Shown one piece after another: positions 1 to 11,848 of a DNA stretch of 64,000 nt. The DNA lies in the NCBI RefSeq assembly GCF_019649055.1, contig NW_026570263.1:62001-126000 (forward strand), in the 5' to 3' direction. How positions within the stretch are numbered: the first letter of the stretch is position 1; each line of letters starts with the position of its first letter. The position numbers and the translations under genes were made by a program. The notes beneath the pieces were generated by a model. The model was not told where the DNA came from and searched no databases. It was given only the letters and a program-made list of their open reading frames with translations. The DNA is from Paramacrobiotus metropolitanus (lineage: Eukaryota; Tardigrada; Eutardigrada; Parachela; Macrobiotidae).

Positions 1-43
1 GAACATGGCCCACGAGTGGGCAATTGTACGTAGCATGCTGCAG

Positions 44-660
44 TGCGTGCACAACCAGTTTTAAACGAATCCTGGACCACGCTGACCGTGTCGTTGCAGG
101 TTGTGCTGCAGCTACTCACCCTGGCCGTGATGATCATCCTCAACGCGATGCTCTTACGCGAAATCATCCGCACCCGCCAATTTCACCGTCCAGAGCTGGC
201 GCACGCCCGCGCCTCCTACTGCGTCTCGGACGGCAGCGAAATCTCCGCCCAACTGAGCAGCGCCAGTTCTACCACGCCCCCCAAGTACACGGTCCGCCCG
301 GAGCGCAACGCCCTGATTCTGCTGGGCGGCGTGGTGCTGCTGTTCCTCTGCACGCAAGTCCCGGCGGTCTACTTCGTCGTCCTCAACCTGCTGGAGAAAT
401 CATGCATCCGGGAGATGCCAGTGTACATTAAGGCGGTGGCGGTGCCCCTCCGCAACTTCTTCATGAACGTCAACTTCTCCGGCAACTTCCTGGTGTACTG
501 CAGCGTGGACCGGCGCTTCCGCAGTAGTGTGTACCATGTGTGTCATGCGCCGCCGGAACGGACCGCGGCGGTGCGCCGGGAGAACTTCCGCATGAATGAT
601 GTGCACAAGTTGTCGGAGAAGTCCACGGCGCCGTTGGTGGCCACGTTATCCCAAGAATGA
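44..660 (+). CDS. Rhodopsin-like GPCR, 3' exon (TM5-TM7 and tail)
   Basis: This is the last exon of a class A G-protein-coupled receptor of the plasma membrane; the 5' part lies outside the window. A splice acceptor ends at 43 (gcatgctgcag). A second possible acceptor at 99 is in the same frame, so the exon could start at 100. The protein has a TM5-like hydrophobic run, a basic loop 3 (ending RTRQF) and TM6 with a CTQVPAVYF stretch. TM7 is followed by NFSGNFLVY, a variant of the NPxxY motif, then a basic helix-8-like DRRFRSSVYH and a short Ser/Thr-rich tail. The layout resembles peptide receptors such as FMRFamide-type receptors, but the ligand cannot be told. Stop is TGA at 658-660. Family is confident, subtype is not. 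Confidence 0.75.
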
Positions 661-1366
661 TGACACCCTTCCGTTCAATACGATAATTCCGTATTACCTT
701 GCTGACTATACTGGCCAGTGGCAGTTCAATGCACTGCGGTAGTCGCTCTAAAACTGCGTCAGTTTTGTTGGCCGCACTGACACTTTTACTTTCACACAAA
801 CACTTTTAGAGCTCTATCTGGAGCGCGTGATGGCGTAATGATATAACATTCCGTGATCAGTTAATTTTCTTGTATTACTTTTTGCACCGTCCAGGAGCTA
901 TTGATCGCTACAAGTATTGTATCTCGGTAACTGCTCGATCATTGCAAGCAGTAGCGGTTTAATTGAAAGTATATCTGTAAACCACTTCGCCGTCGTCGAC
1001 ATGAACGTACTGAATCTGTTGCATGCATGTAAAAATGTAGAACAAATCCTAATTAGTAAAACTCTTTCGGGATCGGCGTTTTTGTTACTTAGTTAATCCT
1101 GATTAACAGATAACAGCCACTAGAGTAAGAAAACAAGGCAAAGGCGGTTGCAACGTACTGCGAACACAAGTAAGTACGAGTAAATGAATTCCAACACAAA
1201 TACAAATCACCGTTTCTTTTTCTCTTTGATTATGGGAAGCGCCCAGTAAAGATGTGCTGCGACCAATCACCTTCACCGAGTTATGTAATAATATCATAGC
1301 GAATACAGCGAACCGAAGGTGCTTTTGTAACTGGTCACCCTGGCCGACTGTGACGTGAAGAGGGAA
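661..1366. other. Intergenic, between GPCR 3' end and SLC6 3' end
   Basis: No coding exon is seen. The two flanking genes converge here, so both 3' UTRs should lie in this stretch. From about 770 onward it is homologous to 16960-17390, as part of a segmental duplication. Confidence 0.6.
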
Positions 1367-2160
1367 TTAAAAGCGCACCGGGTTGGTCTCAGGGTCCTGG
1401 CACTTCTTCTTCTGTAGGGCCACGGACTCTCTGGTTTCCGTGATGAACGCTTCCGGTCGAATTAGCTTGCGCAGCTTCTGTAAACCACATTCAATAGACC
1501 GGCTCGGAATCGGCGATGATAATGTGTGAGGTTAGCATGTTAGGGATATTGGCTGATTTGTACATAGGTCCTTACAATGCGAAGTGCACCGTTCCCGGTC
1601 AGCAGTGCAACGACAATGTATCCGCTGATGCAGAGGATGGAGGAAAAGGTCAGCGCCCAGCCCAGCGCTATGGACCACGCCGGAAACTCGTAGTTGCCCA
1701 GGGTCAGCGGGGAGTAGTGGAACAAGGTCATGAGGAAGACTGTCTAAAATAACTCTTATAAGGTATCCATTTCTTCGACTGCTTCTGTTGATAGGGCGAT
1801 GTGTACCGCTACTACGAAACTGGGACCAATGCCGGTCCAGCATATCATCCAAATTAATCCAGGCTTGGAGCTCATCATGCGACTGATATCATGCAGCTTC
1901 CGCGATTTAACTATAAACAAATGAAACACACTGAGTCGTGTGGGAAAGAAATTAGCTTTATTTCTTATCGGAGCTTACCGTACAAAAAACAAAAAGCCGC
2001 GATCTCCACTAACACAAGGAATGTACAAGCGATTGTCGGCCCGAAAAAGTCTGCACCGAAACGGAGGATGAACATCAGTTTTAGGTTGGATTTTTTCTAC
2101 TTTTACTTACCTAATAAAGTGACGACGTACTGTCCACCCTAATAATACGTATACAGCTGT
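770..2160. repeat. Segmental duplication, source copy (partner 16960-18178)
   Basis: This stretch aligns in the same orientation with about 16960-18178. Shared text includes ttttcttgtattactt, agcggtttaattg, cttccggtcg and ccaatgccggt. It carries the last five exons of the SLC6 gene plus about 600 bp downstream. Homology fades just upstream of the exon at 2111-2138. This copy is the intact one, and the partner carries disabling changes. Confidence 0.85.
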
Positions 2161-5100
2161 GTATTTGCGATACGGTCGCCTATGAACGACTTCGTACCAC
2201 TTCAAAAATGCGAACCGTTTTTTCGCTTCCGTATTCCACGTATCGGTAAGTAACTTATAAATATTCTCTATGCATTCCGCCTTGCCTGCGCAGTAACGCC
2301 AGTAGTGTCTGTCAAGCGGCATACGTATTGATATATTCCGCGTATTCTCACTATATTCTTAAGTGTTCCACCTGTTTTCCATGCAGAATACGCGAGAATA
2401 CCGGACGAATGGGTACTTAAGAATATTAAGAATACAAAGCTAAAAAATGGGTCGTATTTTTGAAGTGGTACAAAGTCGTCCATATATTATCCAGTATTAG
2501 AGATTACGATGTGTTTAGTTAATTAATTAACGTACAGAGGTGGTGCTGGGTAATGAGCACAGGAAACACAGCATGCATAATCCGAAACAGAAGAGTTTTC
2601 GATGTTTCCCCAAACGAACTGGGTATTCATCGGAAACTGCCGTTAGAATGGCTTCCAGTCCGTAAAGCTGGAAAAGACACCTGAACGGTCGTGCTTTGGA
2701 AGGGACTTGTAATTTCCCTCACATATATTACGGGAAAACCAGTGCCCAATGGTTCAGCTGCCGCTTAGACGATACAGCTTAAGGTCACTAAACCGATTTC
2801 AAACTGTAAGTGTAGAGCCGATCTTAAGCTTTATCGTCTGAGCGCCGAGCGGTAGCTGCGTGGCAGGAAAATGAATTTCCCGTTATATATCCGAGAGGGA
2901 AACTACAAATCCCCTCCGAATTACCGTGCTGTCTAATCCAAGGGTAATCAACATGAGGAAAAAGATGGCACTCCAGAACTGAGCGCCCGGCATCGTGCTG
3001 ACGGCCGTTCTAGCAGGAGAAAATAACTGTAGCGATACAGCAGAATGCAGAATAATCCTCCGGGGTTACTTGGGCACAGGAGAAGACTTACGGGAGTGCA
3101 ACGAAAACCAATCCGGGACCTAAATAAAAGTTACAAGTGACCAGTGTCCACTCAAACTGCTTAATCAGTCTGACAATAATTCTCACCATCGGTGACAACT
3201 TCTCTAAGGTCGCGTCCGCTGACGTGCGCCTGATAGCCTAAAATACTGAACACCACTAGTCCGCTGACGAAGCTAAAGATGAGATTGACCAAGCTCGTTA
3301 ACACGGCATCCCTACAAACAGCAAACCAGCTTTCACTGCATGAGACTTTTTGCTATTTTGTACAGGCATCGTTGCATGCGTCAAAAATGTCGACTGCATC
3401 TTTCAGTTACCGAAATGCGTTATTATGGAGTGGATTATAAGATGCCAGGGCCATGTACACGCCGTACCCGGGACCCAGGGAGAAAAAGACCTGGGCCGCT
3501 GCGTCTGACCACACTTCAACGGGCAACAAGCGGTCCCATTGTGGATAGAGGAAGTACTCTGCAATACAACTTGATAAGGTCTGCAATAGTCTGCGCCATG
3601 GGAATAAATACAGTGCCCGGCTTACGTAAACCGTGGTAGGAGCCCTCTAAAGTCAGCCCGTGGATCAGCAGGATGAGCAGCACAATGAAGGGCACTACAC
3701 CGGTTATCCACGCGGCCTTCCCTAAACTCTTGGGTCCTAGAAAATACTCACGATGGCGACTAACCGTCAACTGTTGGTTAATTACGCAGTGAATCAGCAA
3801 TGTTACCCTTCCAAAGCGCAAAATAAGTCACAACATAGACCACGGCCAATCCACAGACTAACTGCCAGCGCGGAGCACCGAGATCGTCGATGCCGGAGGA
3901 TTGGTGAATTCCCAGCACTTGTCGACTGCGACCACAGAAATAGTATATCAGCTCAAATAACTTTTATTTTTTGAACGTGTAAATTGAAATTATTTTAGGT
4001 AGTGTGACCGCACTCGCACTATAAATAAATACACTCACTATATTATAAACAGCACACTACAGTAAAATGCGCTCAGTTCAAGTGAGCATTGACCAAATTC
4101 CAGCAGAATATTGGAGACTGAACTGGTCTCGTGGAAATATGTTTTTAATTCAATTCGCCGATATGCACAAAAATGATGTCAATCATTTGTTTCATTCAGA
4201 GTAGCCGAATTTAAGCAAATTTGCAATGAAGCATTTGGTAAAGCAGTTTGACAGTAACAACAAGCAAGCACTTACAAATAATATTCCTCCGCTGAATCGT
4301 AGGCGCCTGGACTGCAGGAGTCCGTGTTCCAGGTGTGATTGCAATCTACACAGAAAAGGTCACGCATTGCTGTCCATACAGTATTCCATAACGAACGCTG
4401 CCCCATTGGTGGCAATTTGACAAGCGTATCCCGGCCACGTTCACTAATTTACTAAGCGGGATATGCTGTACCTGTACTAGCGTCATTCATACTAGCGGCA
4501 TAGCATTTCCCATAATTTTAAAATGAATTTAATAATTTTTTAAATTCATATGGATCTGATATTGGTTCACTTTCGACTTTATGGCCATGGGTCTTTTACA
4601 GCAAAGTTTCAAGAAGATCGAGCAATAACCAGACTATTGGTAGACAACATATGCCTTTTAAATTTTCGCCCATTTTAGTACGCCATATATCTCGGCAACC
4701 GGATGTTGCGCGCGCAAACGGTTTCCAGAACAATGCGTACAAATCATTCAGCTTTAAAATGATCTAAAGTATTACAAAAAAGTTATTCGGAGTGCCTGAA
4801 AGCGAAAGGTTTAGTGTGTGTATCCCATTTTTTTCGCAATGTACCGGGCCATTTTCCTCAATTGTACAGCCTAAGGAAAGAAACACGAAAGCTACAACAA
4901 GAAAGTCTCATTCAGTTTATCCAGCCCTTCCATCGTGCCCATCAACGAGGCGTATTTGTACCGAGACATACCATTAATTCTCTCAGCTGTCTTCTTTAAA
5001 TAGTTTTAAATCGCAGTATCTTGTAATAATCTTAAATCGTCTGTCATAAAGTAATATTTGCTTCAAAGTTTTAAGCTCGAAACTTGGCCGAAATTGTTGA

Positions 5101-6836
5101 GCTATTTACTTGATTAAGCAATCGGTGTGCAGTAATTTAACTTTTAAACCACGTTCTCAAGGTCACCTAAAATGGTTCGTGAACCCTGATCTATCGGCCT
5201 AGTCGATCGATCGATTAGTCATAAAAGATGTACGGCTTGTAAAGAAAGTGTTTTCTTCACTCACGTGTCCATGGTAATTCCGGTTGGAAAGAAGCCATCA
5301 GATAATACATCGCCAAGGAAATAATTGTGTTGTAATAAAAATTCTGCACGCGCAAGAGAAGGGCGTATTTAGTAAAATAAAATTCAGATAAAGAAGCTGC
5401 AAATGTCGGTACCATATATAGTAGGATCAGGCAAATTCCAAATCCCACACCTAGAGATGAAATAATCAGACTTGTTGAAATTTATTAACCTTGACTCAAG
5501 GTCCTTGAGTATAGTGGACACTGGGCAGCGTCATAAAAACAATATCCACAAATCAAATGAATAATTATTATATTATACTAATTATTTATCATTATATCAT
5601 TTATTATTATATATTACATTAACTATTATAAAAAATAATTATTATAATAATCGAAAGGACCTTGCGATTATTATAACGATATTATACTATAGTATATTAC
5701 ATATATAATAGCGATATTTTATATATTACGCAATTACACATCGCAAAAGGAGAAAAATAGGAGATTTTGAGGATTTTGTGCTTTATTCATAAATTCCGTC
5801 TTCTGTTTTATGTAAATTTTGCCTTCTTGCTTGTAGGAATTAGACGCTTAAACGTTTATACCTTTCAGTAGCGGGCATATGTAGCGCCAAATACTAATAC
5901 ATCCCGATCGGTAATGTTGTCCTATCGCTAGTTCCAGGTAGAGCAGCGGCATCCCGCCTACTACCAGCATCACTGTAATAAAAAGGCTTGTTTTTTGTTT
6001 TCTGTAATTGCTTTTCCATAATTGTTTTTCTATAAGCAAAATGGGTATACTAAGACTTTCTATAAAAAGGCAGAGCATACATATACTGTATACAGAGTGC
6101 AGATGAGCCGGAGTGCAGCACGTAGTCAAAATTTTAATAACTCACTAAGAAGACAAAAAAACCGGAAGTTACAAAGGTCGTTTATTTGCAAGAAGGCGCT
6201 TACCGATGTAGGGAATGAGGAAAGCGCCTGCAGTTGGCATGGACGCATAAAATAAAGTGAGAAAGACAGAATTAACAGCAGCCAACAAAGCCGACATTAT
6301 CCTAATACACTTCCTAATGTCCAGTGCTCCTCTGTAAATGATGCAATCTGCTGTACATACCTCCTCCTGCAACCAAACAACCCCGAATTGTTTCGCTAAA
6401 ACAAAAACGTATAATAATTATGTATTTGCCCAACTTTTTCAGTTTCTCCATTACCGACGTACATCAGCGGTTCAGAACTTTTTTTAAATTAACAATCTTC
6501 CGAATTTGTTCTGATGTTAATTTTCCCGGAATATTTAGTTCCCGGTAATCGAAACCGGGCAGTGATATGTCGGCCAATACTATAACTCTAATAGTTAAAA
6601 ATTGAGGGAGCGTTACTGGAGAGATTAATGCTCCCGTAGTTCGTACATTTAAACATTTACTGCCGTTTGGACTGACCATGCTTAGAGCACATGTAAGGGA
6701 ACCTCCACACATTGCCCAGATCCACGCAGAATCCGGTTATGGCAAGGAGATATTCGATCTGCCGATCCCATGTGCGGCGGTTGGCCGCATTGGCCGGCAC
6801 CGGCTGACCGGAAGCTGTAGGTACAGGGACCACCAT
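1367..6836 (-). CDS. SLC6 sodium/chloride neurotransmitter symporter, monoamine-type
   Basis: This is a complete 18-exon model of 568 residues. Exons in transcript order are 6836-6677, 6227-6204, 5972-5862, 5450-5413, 5343-5265, 4345-4276, 3925-3807, 3736-3632, 3558-3411, 3311-3187, 3119-3092, 3009-2925, 2667-2536, 2138-2111, 2050-1979, 1910-1807, 1743-1576 and 1477-1367; all junctions keep phase. SLC6 proteins are 12-TM plasma-membrane symporters. Visible signatures are TM1 [14 protein letters not shown] (residues 36-49), [15 protein letters not shown], loop-2 [10 protein letters not shown] (disulphide cysteines and glycosylation site), [15 protein letters not shown] (TM6), [13 protein letters not shown] (TM8) and C-terminal KLRKLIRPE. 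The Asp in TM1 matches the amine-binding Asp of SERT, DAT and NET, so a monoamine substrate is likely. Some exons are only 24-38 nt. One donor (gtttac) is weak. Inverted repeats sit in two introns. Confidence 0.9.
2183..2490. repeat. Inverted-repeat (foldback) element in SLC6 intron
   Basis: The left arm near 2183-2290 (gacttcgtaccacttcaaaa) recurs in reverse complement near 2370-2485 (ttttgaagtggtacaaagtc). The arms are about 100 nt and diverged. It lies in the intron between the exons at 2536-2667 and 2111-2138 and is absent from the duplicated SLC6 fragment at 18 kb. No clear target-site duplication was found. Confidence 0.6.
2690..2924. repeat. Second foldback element, abutting an SLC6 splice donor
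   Basis: Arms near 2696-2790 and 2825-2920 pair (ggaagggacttgtaatttcc against ggaaactacaaatcccctcc; agctgccgcttagacgata against tatcgtctgagcgccg). The palindrome fills nearly the whole intron 2668-2924 and reaches the donor at 2924, so the intron RNA could fold into a long hairpin. Confidence 0.6.
4560..4985 (+). repeat. Dispersed repeat copy (aaccggatgttgcgcgc family)
   Basis: It contains ggcaaccggatgttgcgcgc followed by an aacggtttcc...acaaatcatt block. The same block recurs near 13800, 21555 and, inverted, near 13290. It lies in the SLC6 intron 4346-5264. The function and class of the element are unknown. Confidence 0.6.
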
Positions 6837-7940
6837 TAGCAGTTAACACCAATTCCTATCCTTTTCAATCTCCCATCAAAGCCATCCCCACCCCCAACTA
6901 ACAGCAGATTCACACCATCCTTACCGACGACAGCGTTCACCATAACAACACCGTTCTGACAACAAAGGATTTAATGGCCACCGCACACGATGGACAGCTC
7001 CGTTCTGCAGAGAAAAAGGCTGCAGCTCAGTAAGAACATCCGCTGCGAGGCAACATCATTAAAATAAGACTAAACTTTTTGAGGATTTTGAATCGTCGAG
7101 TCGGCGAATGCGTAAAACAGTTCCTTGGTGTAATTGCATATCGCAAGCCAAATGTTTAGAGGCAAAGTTCTCGAGATCGTCCGCGACGATATCCGTACCC
7201 ATGTATTGATATGGTTAAGCCGACCGCTATCAACTTGAAGTAATAAAGACAATTGGAAAAATCTTGGCGATTCGAAATTACATAGCTGCGTGGAAGGTTT
7301 ACCGTGTAGTAACTGCTTTCCTTGACCAGGTGCATCATAACTGCAGATTTACCGGAAGCGGGGACGGTGCGTATACAGATAGGTTTAGCGTGTTTTGGCT
7401 CTTTGCTATCGAGGATTTATTTGTACAGTTTCTGAGTTGCAGGTTCATGAGGGAAATTTGTAGCTAAAAAACTATCGTTCGGCCACACTTCGCTGTCGTT
7501 GTGCCTAATTGCGGTTTCAGTTTGTTCGGGAGCAGAGAAACCCCCTGGAGCAGTCGTGAGTCTGGTCACCACATCGTAATATAGAAGACAAGATAATATA
7601 AAAGACAGAGAACTCACAAGAAAATAATAAAATCGGAGAGATCAAATGATCCGCCAGCATACGAGTTTACAAAAGATTTATAGACTACAAGTTCACAGAG
7701 CCACAATTAAAAATTAAAAATTTTTCATAGTCCATCGCCTCATACTTGAAAAATCCAACAGTTTTCCGAATTTTACAACTTCCGCATTAACCTTCTCTCT
7801 GTGATCAAATGTGCCTCCAAAAGCGAGTGCACTTTCCTCGTTACAAATGGACGTCAGAATTTTGTTACAAAAGGCGCGCCTGGCACTTTCTGTACTCAAA
7901 AAGCAAATTTGAAATTTGGGCCTGGCCATCGGCCTGCGGA
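6837..7940. other. Intergenic, upstream of SLC6 start
   Basis: No coding exon is recognised. The start codon at 6836 is chosen because it is the first ATG before the TM1 exon reading frame and gives a normal short cytoplasmic N-terminus. Any promoter or 5' UTR exon of the SLC6 gene should lie here, but no clear TATA box is seen. Confidence 0.5.
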
Positions 7941-7949
7941 CATTACCAC

Positions 7950-8310
7950 TTGCACCTTGCGCATTCCCCAACGAAAACCACCGACCGATATCTCAAGCGA
8001 ACGAGGAAAGAATTTCAAGAATTTTGATACCAAATAAGTTAGTTTTTATGAGATCTAAGAGAAAATCGACGCATCTGAAATTTCTCGTAGATATCTGTAT
8101 AGCATAGGATTTGAATCCACGGTTTGGATTCAGTTTTCACACAGAAATCGTGTGCTTTGTCTACGACACACTAAAATGGCTCGATTTTTTCTTAGATCTC
8201 ATAAAAGAGTACCTGTTTGGTATCAAAATTCTTAACATTTTTTTCTCTTTCGTTTGAAATATTGGTTGATGGTTTTCGTTGGGAAATGCATAAGAAGATG
8301 GTGTGTTTCT
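7950..8310. repeat. Inverted-repeat element, arms of about 110 nt
   Basis: The left arm is about 7955-8075 (ccaacgaaaaccaccgaccg ... gagatctaagagaaa) and pairs with the right arm at about 8188-8305 (tttcttagatctcataaa ... ttttcgttggg). The spacer is about 110 nt. It looks like a foldback or MITE-like element. Open frames on both strands here are artefacts of the repeat. Confidence 0.65.
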
Positions 8311-8339
8311 TTACTGGGCAAAAGGCCATCAACATAACA

Positions 8340-8935
8340 AAATATGTATGCATACGCGTAATACTACATAAAATGATTCGAATTTAAACGTTAAAGAAAC
8401 AACCAAAATCGTTAGCGCCGTCTGGCCGTTTAGGTCGCATATTCATAGTGCCCAAAACAGCAGCAGCATTTCCTTTAACAACTGCCAGACTAAATCTCTG
8501 CTTTAAAAATGCAGTAGAGCGGGGTTCTCCTGTCATGTCGCGAATCTTTCTGCCAGCAAAACGAATAAGCTCCGCGAATGCCGAACCAAATGCGCCAAAT
8601 GTCTCGACTGCCAGGGGGTAAAGCAGGTAACCTATTCCCTCCACAAAGCCATATTTACGGCGTTTGCTGTCTTCGGCCAGATGTGCAACACTACCGGAGG
8701 CTCTTGCGCTTGCCCGCACATGCGATGCAGCTACCGTGTCCCAACATGTGGCATCCCATACGAGCGCTTTACCATCACGTACAGGCACGAGCGTCATCCC
8801 ATCTGGCCGCGTGTTACCTTTGCCTGATAGTCCTAACGGCTCGCTTTGACATGGATACCCCGCATGTTCCAGAGCCTGCTTTGTTACAGCGTTAAGCTCG
8901 ACATGTCTTGACCATCTGCCTCTGCTGCTGGAACA
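8340..8935 (-). mobile_element. 5'-truncated retroelement end (pol C-terminus plus 3' tail)
   Basis: An open minus-strand frame runs from about 8935 to 8384. It carries RPDGMTLVPVRDGKALVWDA, then SKRRKYGF, YPLAVETFGAFG and GEPRSTAFLKQRFSLAV. I recall this arrangement from the C-terminal region of retroelement pol proteins common in invertebrates, where the D...K-x-x-K-Y pattern resembles a restriction-like endonuclease core; that assignment is from memory and is moderate. There is no start or upstream RT domain, so the copy is truncated. A second copy, with the same 3' flank (aaaatga...aatttaaac), lies at 48690-49027. Confidence 0.6.
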
Positions 8936-9085
8936 CGATAGGCCGTGGTGACCAGAAAGTGTTGAAATTCTTGCGCGTTTCCTTTTTATTGGTCATTTGG
9001 TCTGGGCCATTTATTTTTATTGGTCATTCGGTCCCGGACCGAATATAACAAAATTTTGAAGTCCATTGTACTCTGTAGCATAGTT

Positions 9086-9325
9086 TTACAAATTCTGGAT
9101 TTTGTAGCCGTGCAACAAGTCCCTACACGTTTTGCACAGCCACAGAAACAATGCGTAATTCGCCACCACAACAAGCGTCATTGTAAACCACTTCCGTGTT
9201 GCGGTTAGATAGCGCCCGTGGTTTGACGGCAGCTGATTAATAAACTGTAACCAATAATGCACAGTAGCCAGTAACCCTACCATAGCGAGATTTGTTTCGA
9301 ATCTGAGACCCACGATAATTAGCAT
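9086..9325 (-). CDS. Hypothetical exon with two hydrophobic segments
   Basis: This open frame of 79 codons contains two membrane-like stretches (around LAMVGLLATVHYW and TMTLVVVANYALFLW). A possible acceptor (gtgggtctcag) sits at its 5' side. No family was recognised and no partner exons were found. It could be a chance frame in repeat-rich DNA. Confidence 0.15.
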   Translation of the reverse strand: MLIIVGLRFETNLAMVGLLATVHYWLQFINQLPSNHGRYLTATRKWFTMTLVVVANYALFLWLCKTCRDLLHGYKIQNL

Positions 9326-9349
9326 TAATTAACTAATTAATTAATTAGC

Positions 9350-9395
9350 ACTAGCAGACCCCGCGCAAATTGCGCGGAATGAATAATGCGATAGT
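9350..9395 (+). repeat. Short GC-rich repeat, copy 1
   Basis: agcagaccccgcgcaaattg followed by cgcgg and an aataatgc block recurs at 11299-11345. It contains the small palindrome ccgcgcaaattgcgcgg. Confidence 0.7.
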
Positions 9396-10329
9396 ACACC
9401 AAAAGGCAAAATCCCATTATTGCGTTACTGTCAATTTCGGACACCCTATGATGTCCGTAATGTTCTCCTGCTTGTTTTACTGTTACTATTTTTCTGCCAA
9501 CGTGTTTACTGTTTACTTACTGTTACTTCCGGTTTTAAAAAGTTACTTAATAACTACGTACTAAGTCATAATTTTGTCTCCGGAACCAGCTCTCCGGAGT
9601 TCCGGCATAAATTTGGCGAATTTTGTTTTAAATCATAGTTGTAACGTGGGGCCTTATGGGCGCCCACGTACCTTCGACGGCGAAACAGCGGCGAACCCGG
9701 ATTGAGGCTTTAATGGCGAAATCTAAGGTGCGCACCGTGGCGCAGCAAACACCGACTAATGAGATCGGATCCTACAGCCAGCGCAGCTGTGCTGTAGGTC
9801 CGTCAAAACAGCAGCAATGTGTGGGATGGAAATCCCCAGAACAGCAAAACACAATGGCGAATGGCCAATCATGAAGGCGGAGCTATCGGCCTTCACATAG
9901 TAAAATTTGCAGTAACAGAACTTTACCTACTGGATACTATCAGCACAAAAACCTTGTTACTTATTATTACAAACCACAGACCGAAACTGTTACTTTTACT
10001 AACTTTTTAATATTAGTCGACTGGTGTTTACGCAGTAGGATACTCACTCGTCAGTAGACATTCCTACTCTGTTCAGTAAAGCACCACTGATTGAAAATCC
10101 AGATTTTTCATTAATGTACCGGAAAAGCTGCCTTTCACATTGACTGCCGCGATGACCTTAAACTTGCAAATGTTGCTCCAGATCGGTCACCAGTCAGTTA
10201 AGCTTCGTGGAGTGGCTGCACGGGTGCTCTCTATTTGATGCTTACGGTATATAGGTACCTGCTCTGATATAGACTATTCATTTTATTGAAATTTTCTAAA
10301 CCCAGCAACCGTTTCGCAAAATGTCATTT

Positions 10330-11290
10330 GCATCTTTGCTGCTTCGCGAGCTCCGCTCGCGCCGCAGCTCGGCGTCGCCTGCGGCTCCGCCTTCCATGGC
10401 GAACTGATGGAATCATTGCAAGTTTCGCAAAAGTCTCTCGTTCTCAATAACGAAGCGTTCCACGTTGGTTAACTGCAAGTTAACGCCTAAGGACCGCTAA
10501 GCAATCGCTCGAACGAAAAAATTTTGCTATATATACGTACAGATAAGTAGCATCTGATGATCATAAAATTCGTAATACACATTTACTATATTTAAGTGCG
10601 GAGGTAACAAACAACCCAAGATCATGTAAGATGTGCAGCTGACAGCATGCTGTCCTTTAATCAACCCTACTGATTACACATGCAATGCCGCCTTTATCGG
10701 ATATCGATTTTCACAGAATATAGGTACAGTAAATCAAAAGTAAATTTTTTGGACTTACAGCGGCAAATTAGTAAAAATTGCAACCGCCCAGGAAAGCGCT
10801 GTAACGTTAAACTGGTCAAACCACTGCGAACGACAGTTCCTTGGGAAATAATTTTGTGCAATTGAACTGTAGTTCCGTACTCGAAGACTGTGTTACGTCT
10901 TCGTTTTCAAATCCTCTTTTATTCTTGAAGCCAAATATGAAATATTGATCAGATAATTTATAAATTCATTAAAAGCTAAGGAATAATACGCGATCACGAT
11001 TCAAGAACATAAAAGTTTTCCCCAGTCCTAGCCACGTTGGTCAACGCGTTATGGCTGCCTAGACAGTGGTGAGATGGTCGGGTTTGCAGTGGTGGATTCT
11101 TGACTTTTCCCATAGTCTTTCTATGTTATGGTTTTTCAAAGTTTTCTTTCAAACGTTTATGTTTTTCAAAAATTTGACTTTTGCTGGCAAATATATTCGT
11201 TAAGATCTATCGAACGACATATAGACATCGGAGTTTGGTCGAGCGTAGCGTTAACGCATCGATGACACACACGGAATTTCGTTAAGGCTT
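10330..11290 (+). repeat. Long dispersed repeat, copy A
   Basis: The segment starts with tgcttcgcgagctccgctcg and ends with aaggcttatccttttac. The start block recurs at 12966 and the body at 14020-14700 (tctagacagtggtggggtgg, atcgatgacacacacgga). No protein-coding capacity is visible. It is a non-coding interspersed repeat of unknown class. Confidence 0.7.
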
Positions 11291-11298
11291 ATCCTTTT

Positions 11299-11345
11299 AC
11301 TAGCAGACCCCGCGCAAATTGCGCGGAGTAAATAATGCAATGGAC
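11299..11345 (+). repeat. Short GC-rich repeat, copy 2
   Basis: Near-identical to 9350-9395 (ctagcagaccccgcgcaaat). It follows directly on the end of dispersed repeat copy A. Confidence 0.7.
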
Positions 11346-11848
11346 AAATCAGAACTCAGCTCAAAAATAAAATCATAACTGCAGGTATGTAAATATATCG
11401 TATCATCGTATGTGAACTCGTAACTGCAGGTTTTATGAACGAAGCGTAGGATTCTATAATACACAAAATACACAATAATGTCCCTGCACACTGCACAGTT
11501 GATGTCCTTTGATGATAATAGCTACTGGAAAATTTGCCTGACCACTTAGTTGACTGTAGAATGGCTTAAAACCTAAAATGCGAAATTCTTAAAGTTATTT
11601 TTTTCCCAAAAACGGGTGCATTTTTTTGTTTCCGATCTATTAATTTCCAAATCAGTCGCCATCAGTGAATTTCGTGCAGCTGCTACATAGAGACCCTGTA
11701 ACTTTTTAAAACTTGCTCTCCCCTCTTTTTCTTTCCATTCTGAGCTTTTTCAACGTATCCGATAACAGTTTACTGAACTGCTTTATACAATTTTACATCC
11801 CAGTTTGACCGCTAATGCACCACTGCTGCTGCCCTTTAGCAATCGGTA

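Noticed and set aside
9656-9874. 72-codon frame in repeat-rich DNA
   Set aside because: No motif and no partner exon. A short palindrome lies within it.
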